Shown one piece after another: positions 60,526 to 64,000 of a stretch of 64,000 nucleotides of DNA. The stretch's first letter is position 1. The number at the start of each line of letters is the position of its first letter. The position numbers and the translations under genes are program-made. The notes under the pieces are model-generated. The model made no database searches, was not told where the DNA came from, and saw only the letters and a list, made by a program, of their open reading frames with translations. Origin of the DNA: Singulisphaera sp. GP187 (lineage in GTDB: Bacteria > Planctomycetota > Phycisphaerae > Phycisphaerales > SM1A02); NCBI GenBank assembly GCA_945868805.1, contig CAMBMO010000003.1:1-64000 (forward strand). The letters run 5' to 3'.

Positions 60526-61407
60526 ATGGCAGAGAGATCCGACATCACCAAGACATGGAAGCTCTTCATCGGCGGGTCCTTCCCACGAAGCGAATCTGGA
60601 CGGGTCGCCCCCGTTGTTGATCACTCGAATCGATTGGGCGGGAAGGCGTTGGCGTATGCAGCACAAGCTTCTCGAAAGGACTTGCGCGACGCAGTCGAAG
60701 CAGCGAGAGCCGCGCAAGAAAAATGGGCGGCGTCGAGCGGATACCTCCGCGGTCAAATCATCTATCGGCTGGCGGAACTTCTGGATGGTCGTCGCGACGA
60801 ATTGGTGGCGGCAGTACGGATGTCCGGCAGAGTTGGCAGGGGTAAGGCGCGCACCGAAGTCGAGATTGCGATTGATCGCACGCTTTCGTTCGCGGGTTGG
60901 TGCGACAAACTGGATAGTGTCGTTGGTGGGCGAAACGCGGTGGCGGGTCCATTCCACTGCTTCTCGCAGATCGAGGCGACGGGAGTCGTCGCGGTCATCG
61001 CGCCCGAGGATTTTCCGCTCGTCGGATTCTTGACGCTTGCATTGCCAGCGCTGGCGTGCGGGTGTTCAGTTGTCGCCGTCGCAAGCTCGATCGAACCAGT
61101 TCCGGCCTTGATTGTCGCCGAGTGCGCACCGAGCGCGGACATCCCGGCTGGAGTGTTCAACGTTTTGACCGGACTCACTTCAGAATTGGCACCGGCGATC
61201 GCCGCGCATCGTGACATCGACGCGGTTGTCGCATGCGTGCAACCAGAGACCGCCAAGCTTTTGCAGTTGGGTGTTTCCGAAAACCTCAAGCGGGTGCGGC
61301 TGGTCAGTACGGACGCCAAGTTCTTGGATGGCGCCGCCTGGACCAGCCCAAATGCCTTTCAGGCGGTCACAGAGGTCAAGACCGTTTGGCACACAATTGG
61401 GGTGTGA
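60526..61407 (+). CDS. Truncated aldehyde dehydrogenase-like protein without catalytic domain
   Basis: I start it at the ATG at 60526 (MAERSDITKTWKLFIGG); the frame extends 42 codons upstream into the previous gene. The 293-residue protein follows the N-terminal, NAD-binding half of ALDH: KLFIGGSFPRSESGRVAPV, a helix-rich region, GVVAVIAPEDFPLVGFLTLALPALACG and a PAGVFNVLTG segment. It ends before the region that would hold the catalytic Cys. It is not a frameshift: the end is a clean stop with an ordinary tail. Tandem catalytic plus pseudo-ALDH is the layout of ALDH16. Confidence 0.82.
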   Translation: MAERSDITKTWKLFIGGSFPRSESGRVAPVVDHSNRLGGKALAYAAQASRKDLRDAVEAARAAQEKWAASSGYLRGQIIYRLAELLDGRRDELVAAVRMSGRVGRGKARTEVEIAIDRTLSFAGWCDKLDSVVGGRNAVAGPFHCFSQIEATGVVAVIAPEDFPLVGFLTLALPALACGCSVVAVASSIEPVPALIVAECAPSADIPAGVFNVLTGLTSELAPAIAAHRDIDAVVACVQPETAKLLQLGVSENLKRVRLVSTDAKFLDGAAWTSPNAFQAVTEVKTVWHTIGV

Positions 61408-61793
61408 CAGGACCGTTCTGAGCCAGATAATGGCTTTTCAGATTTCTTTGTGATTGATTTGCATTTCGAATCTTGTATTCGACAGTTATGTCGTTCGAGA
61501 ATCCAAGAGGCGCCCCGTTCAGAGGACGAGTTTGCGCCGAATGCAGAGTCGACCCCAACAAGGAACGGGGAAACCCTCCGCATTTCTCGGGCGAGGCGAA
61601 TCAAGGGTTGGCGCGAATCATGCGAGCGGTACTCGCAAATCACGCCGAAGATCGAAATGGGGCTGGGCGAGTGACCTCGGAGCCCCGAATCTTCGATCAG
61701 GGAAAAGCATTTGGAGGGAAGGAAAGGGTTGGAAGGCAGGAAAAGGACTTCGGTGCTCGGGATGGCACCAAAGAATTGGGGATTACGGCTCAG
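61408..61793 (+). other. Purine-rich intergenic segment, possible 3' UTR or RNA gene
   Basis: A weak hairpin AGCCA-GATAA-TGGCT followed by TTTT at 61421-61438 may end the ALDH transcript. The following 350 bp are purine-rich, with a small hairpin GGTGC...GCACC near 61753-61770. Open frames here (for example 61473-61877) have no homology I can see and a Cys/Arg-rich composition, so I do not call them as genes. The segment ends in the terminator at 61794. Confidence 0.4.
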
Positions 61794-61823
61794 GACCCAG
61801 CTTGCTGGGTCTTGTGCTTTTTG
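61794..61823 (+). terminator. Intrinsic terminator-like hairpin
   Basis: GACCCAGC at 61794-61801 pairs with GCTGGGTC at 61804-61811 (stem about 7 bp, loop CTTG). TTGTGCTTTTTG follows. The T-run is interrupted. Confidence 0.6.
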
Positions 61824-61869
61824 CATTGCGTGATTATTGACGGTGATCGACGACAATCATGTAAATTCA

Positions 61870-62010
61870 CGTGTTAATCGCCAATAATTGATGTTAATGA
61901 CGCGAATTTCTATGCATCGTCTTAGATAGTATCGAAAATGTGGCTTGTATTGGCAAATATCGGCGAAATTCACAGAAAATATGCCTAATTGTGGCGAAAA
62001 TCGCCATTAA
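61870..62010 (+). promoter_or_regulatory. A/T-rich operator-like cluster upstream of the TolC-like gene
   Basis: The base composition drops sharply to A/T. TCGCCA/TGGCGA-type half sites recur: ATCGCCAATA near 61880, TATTGGCAAATATCGGCG near 61948 and a perfect palindrome TGGCGA-AAA-TCGCCA at 61992-62006. No other gene is in this gap, so a regulator site for the gene at 62195 is the likeliest use. Confidence 0.45.
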
Positions 62011-62194
62011 ACAGGAAGCTCATCATAAAGTAAGCCTGTGACGGTGATTCAACTTACGAATCATCACAACCCATAGCCGGTTCGGTCAGCGGCTCCACCA
62101 GCCATCCCGGGTGATTCTGGTTGTGACACATCGGTGGAAGTCGTTCAGGGCAACAGCGTACGCTTGGGCTCTCTATATGAGTGGATTGCTTGGA

Positions 62195-63961
62195 ATGTCA
62201 GCTCGCGCAGGAATCTTGCTGGTCTGTGTTTTCGTCGTGGTTGGATGCCAGGATGAACAGTTCCATGTGATCGATCTTCAAGCCGAAGAGCACTTGCGAG
62301 AAACAAGCGAATCGATCGGCGAACCATCAAGCATTCCGACAATGAGCAAGGCCGAATCGCGCTATCCCGGGGTGAACTTCACGCCAGATTCTCCAGGCCT
62401 CAATCAACCGCCCACTGTGAATCCCAAGCCCGAAGATCTGAAGTACCAGGCGCGCGACAGAGTGGTCTTGGATGTCAACAAGGTCATTCAAGAAGTAACC
62501 AAACCGCTCGAAGTTTCGGCGAGCGCCGAGCACTTCACGCTCGCCAAGAGCGTCCAGTGCGCGATCAACAAGAGCCTTGAGTACCGCGTCGCCGAAGAAA
62601 CTTATTTGCTTATTGCACTCGATCTGCTGATCCAGCAGCACATCTGGAGCCCGCGAATATTTGACTCGATTTCTCCACAGGTTCAAGGCGTATCGCTCAA
62701 CGGAACTCAGTCGACCGCGCTTCAGCTTGTGAACAATTTCTCGGTCAGTCAAAAGCTGCCATATGGCGGAGCGATCAGCGCAAACATTCTCGCGACTGCA
62801 TCGGAGCAACTCAATGATGCAGTCAATACGGGTCAGGCAAGCTCGCTCGACATTGCGCTCTCGCTCGACATTCCGCTCCTGCGTGGAGCGGGGTTGATCG
62901 CTCAGGAAGATCTCATCCAAGCAAAGCGAAATCTCGTCTATGGGGCGCGGGCTTTCGAGGATTTTCGTAGACGCTTTTACATCGCAATCTTCAGCGATTT
63001 TCACGAGTTGGTCGTGCAGCAACAGGTGATCTCGAACACGCGAAACCAGATTAGGAGCCTTCGATCGATCGTCGAAAGAGAAGATGCTCTCGTCACGAGC
63101 GGTCGGCAGGTCGCATTTCAGGCTGATTTGGCGAAGCAACGCGCCCTTTTTGTCATCGATCGCCTTGCCGCGCTCGAAGAGACCTATCGACTTGCAGTCG
63201 ATCGATTCAAGTTGCGGATTGGATACCAGACGGATTCGCCAGTGGTAATCGATCCAGAAATGCTCGACCTCGATCCGCCCGTTATTGATACACCGCGCGC
63301 CATCGCATTCGCGTTCGAATGGAGACTCGACTTGCAAAACACGCGCGATCTCGTCACTGATGCGCGGCGCCGTGTCGACAACACCCGCAACCTCGTATTG
63401 CCTGGAGCCGATTTCTTCGCGGATGCGTCGTTGCTGAGGAACCCAGACTTCTTCAACGGAATCCAACTCGACGATTCGTTCGGCAATTACACGGTGGGAA
63501 TGAAGTTTGATCTTCCACTCGATCGGACGATTGAGGAGGTCAATGTTCGAAAGGCTCAAGTGTTGCTCGAGCAGATCGATCGCAGATATGTCTTCGCCCA
63601 GAACACCGCTGCGGTCGAAGTGCAACAAGCGATCCGTCGCATCGACAGAGCCCTTTACACCCTGTCGTTACAGGACCGAAATATCGAAATCGCTAAGAAC
63701 CGACAGGCGAGCATCGATGCGGCTCCGGATCGAGCGAGTCCACGTGATCGCACCGACGCGGTGGATGCACTCAATTCAGCGGAAAACGACAAGGCACGTG
63801 CACTGCGCGAAGTGCAAATCGCGATTCTGGAATTCCTCCGCCAGAGCGGTCAACTGCGGGTTTCAGATGACGGGGAAATTATCGCTCCAGATGGCATGCA
63901 GGTCCGATATAGGCGAGGCTCTGGAATTCTTGCCCAGCCCGCAGGAATTCCTCCCGCTTGA
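62195..63961 (+). CDS. TolC-family outer-membrane efflux lipoprotein
   Basis: I start it at the ATG that gives a clean lipoprotein signal (MSARAGILLVCVFVVVGC, Cys18); upstream in-frame starts are 62177 and GTG 62111. The 588-residue protein has the two-fold TolC plan: long helices (RNLVYGARAFEDFRRRFYIAIFSDFHELVVQQ, VFAQNTAAVEVQQAIRRIDRALYTLSLQDRNIEIAKN) and beta-strand segments with a SQKLPYGGAISANI turn. The preceding A/T-rich gap suggests regulated expression. The 39 bp left before the window edge hold no gene I can call; HlyD/ABC genes could follow outside. Confidence 0.82.
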   Translation: MSARAGILLVCVFVVVGCQDEQFHVIDLQAEEHLRETSESIGEPSSIPTMSKAESRYPGVNFTPDSPGLNQPPTVNPKPEDLKYQARDRVVLDVNKVIQEVTKPLEVSASAEHFTLAKSVQCAINKSLEYRVAEETYLLIALDLLIQQHIWSPRIFDSISPQVQGVSLNGTQSTALQLVNNFSVSQKLPYGGAISANILATASEQLNDAVNTGQASSLDIALSLDIPLLRGAGLIAQEDLIQAKRNLVYGARAFEDFRRRFYIAIFSDFHELVVQQQVISNTRNQIRSLRSIVEREDALVTSGRQVAFQADLAKQRALFVIDRLAALEETYRLAVDRFKLRIGYQTDSPVVIDPEMLDLDPPVIDTPRAIAFAFEWRLDLQNTRDLVTDARRRVDNTRNLVLPGADFFADASLLRNPDFFNGIQLDDSFGNYTVGMKFDLPLDRTIEEVNVRKAQVLLEQIDRRYVFAQNTAAVEVQQAIRRIDRALYTLSLQDRNIEIAKNRQASIDAAPDRASPRDRTDAVDALNSAENDKARALREVQIAILEFLRQSGQLRVSDDGEIIAPDGMQVRYRRGSGILAQPAGIPPA

Positions 63962-64000
63962 GGATCGCTTCTGAAGAGGCTTGCTCATAGGCTTGCATAT

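Noticed and set aside
61473-61877. 134-residue open frame downstream of the ALDH pair
   Set aside because: It runs through the terminator hairpin, has Cys/Arg-rich sequence with no domain and no ribosome site; overlapping frames are equally open.

Overview
The window looks like a chromosomal segment of a Planctomycetota bacterium, most likely of the Phycisphaerae type. This is inferred from gene content: PEP-CTERM-like secreted proteins with a 'VPAPGA' variant and Arg-rich tail, a dockerin-like two-repeat module of the planctomycete 'ADLNDD..VDG..D' style fused to an arylsulfotransferase-like domain, a DUF3299-like protein, a long MoxR/DUF58/BatA-type operon with a squalene-cyclase-repeat protein, and many lipoproteins. 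Genes are packed tightly on both strands. I see no rRNA, tRNA, insertion sequence, prophage or CRISPR array.

Layout. 1-2.4 kb: a thiol-peroxidase-like gene coupled to a SOUL haem-binding lipoprotein, divergent from a MerR/B12-type regulator with its own operator. 2.6-6.8 kb: DUF3299-like anchor, secreted alpha/beta hydrolase and a degenerate Fic-like protein. 6.8-10.2 kb: lipoprotein, dihydrouridine synthase, two tandem PEP-CTERM proteins. 10.2-14.0 kb (minus): lipoprotein-holB-CYTH-atpC-scpB. 14.2-20.7 kb: FlgM-like protein, two amidohydrolases carrying dead domains, and a PDZ lipoprotein with a 12-unit peptide repeat. 20.8-23.1 kb (minus): small conserved protein, inactive M16 subunit, dapB. 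23.2-31.8 kb: an 18-residue Lys/Ala microprotein with a strong terminator, ferredoxin, membrane proteins, DEAD-box helicase, LemA/M48 pair, lipA, PilZ. 31.8-35.2 kb (minus): active M16 peptidase, recO, receiver-GGDEF, Hpt. 35.3-38.8 kb: MBL hydrolase, dnaA, a likely oriC, mutM. 38.8-52.0 kb: an eight-gene MoxR operon. 51.6-64 kb: comEC (running on antisense into the MoxR operon), arylsulfotransferase, mscS, lgt, polyphosphate-glucokinase-like kinase, catalytic aldehyde dehydrogenase plus a truncated pseudo-ALDH, an AT-rich regulatory gap and a TolC-like outer-membrane lipoprotein.

How genes work together. Several units are held together by 4-bp ATGA/GTGA overlaps. Maintenance functions (dnaA/oriC, holB, scpB, recO, mutM, comEC) are spread through the window. 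A c-di-GMP set (GGDEF response regulator with Hpt, and a PilZ protein) lies within 4 kb. The most general signal I found is that at least ten genes without a Shine-Dalgarno have a TANNNT hexamer ending 6-7 nt before the start codon, which suggests leaderless transcription. The most unusual single loci are the 18-residue microprotein, the B12-type regulator without its cobalamin ligands, the Fic-like protein without its active site, the split ALDH16-like pair and the comEC run-on.
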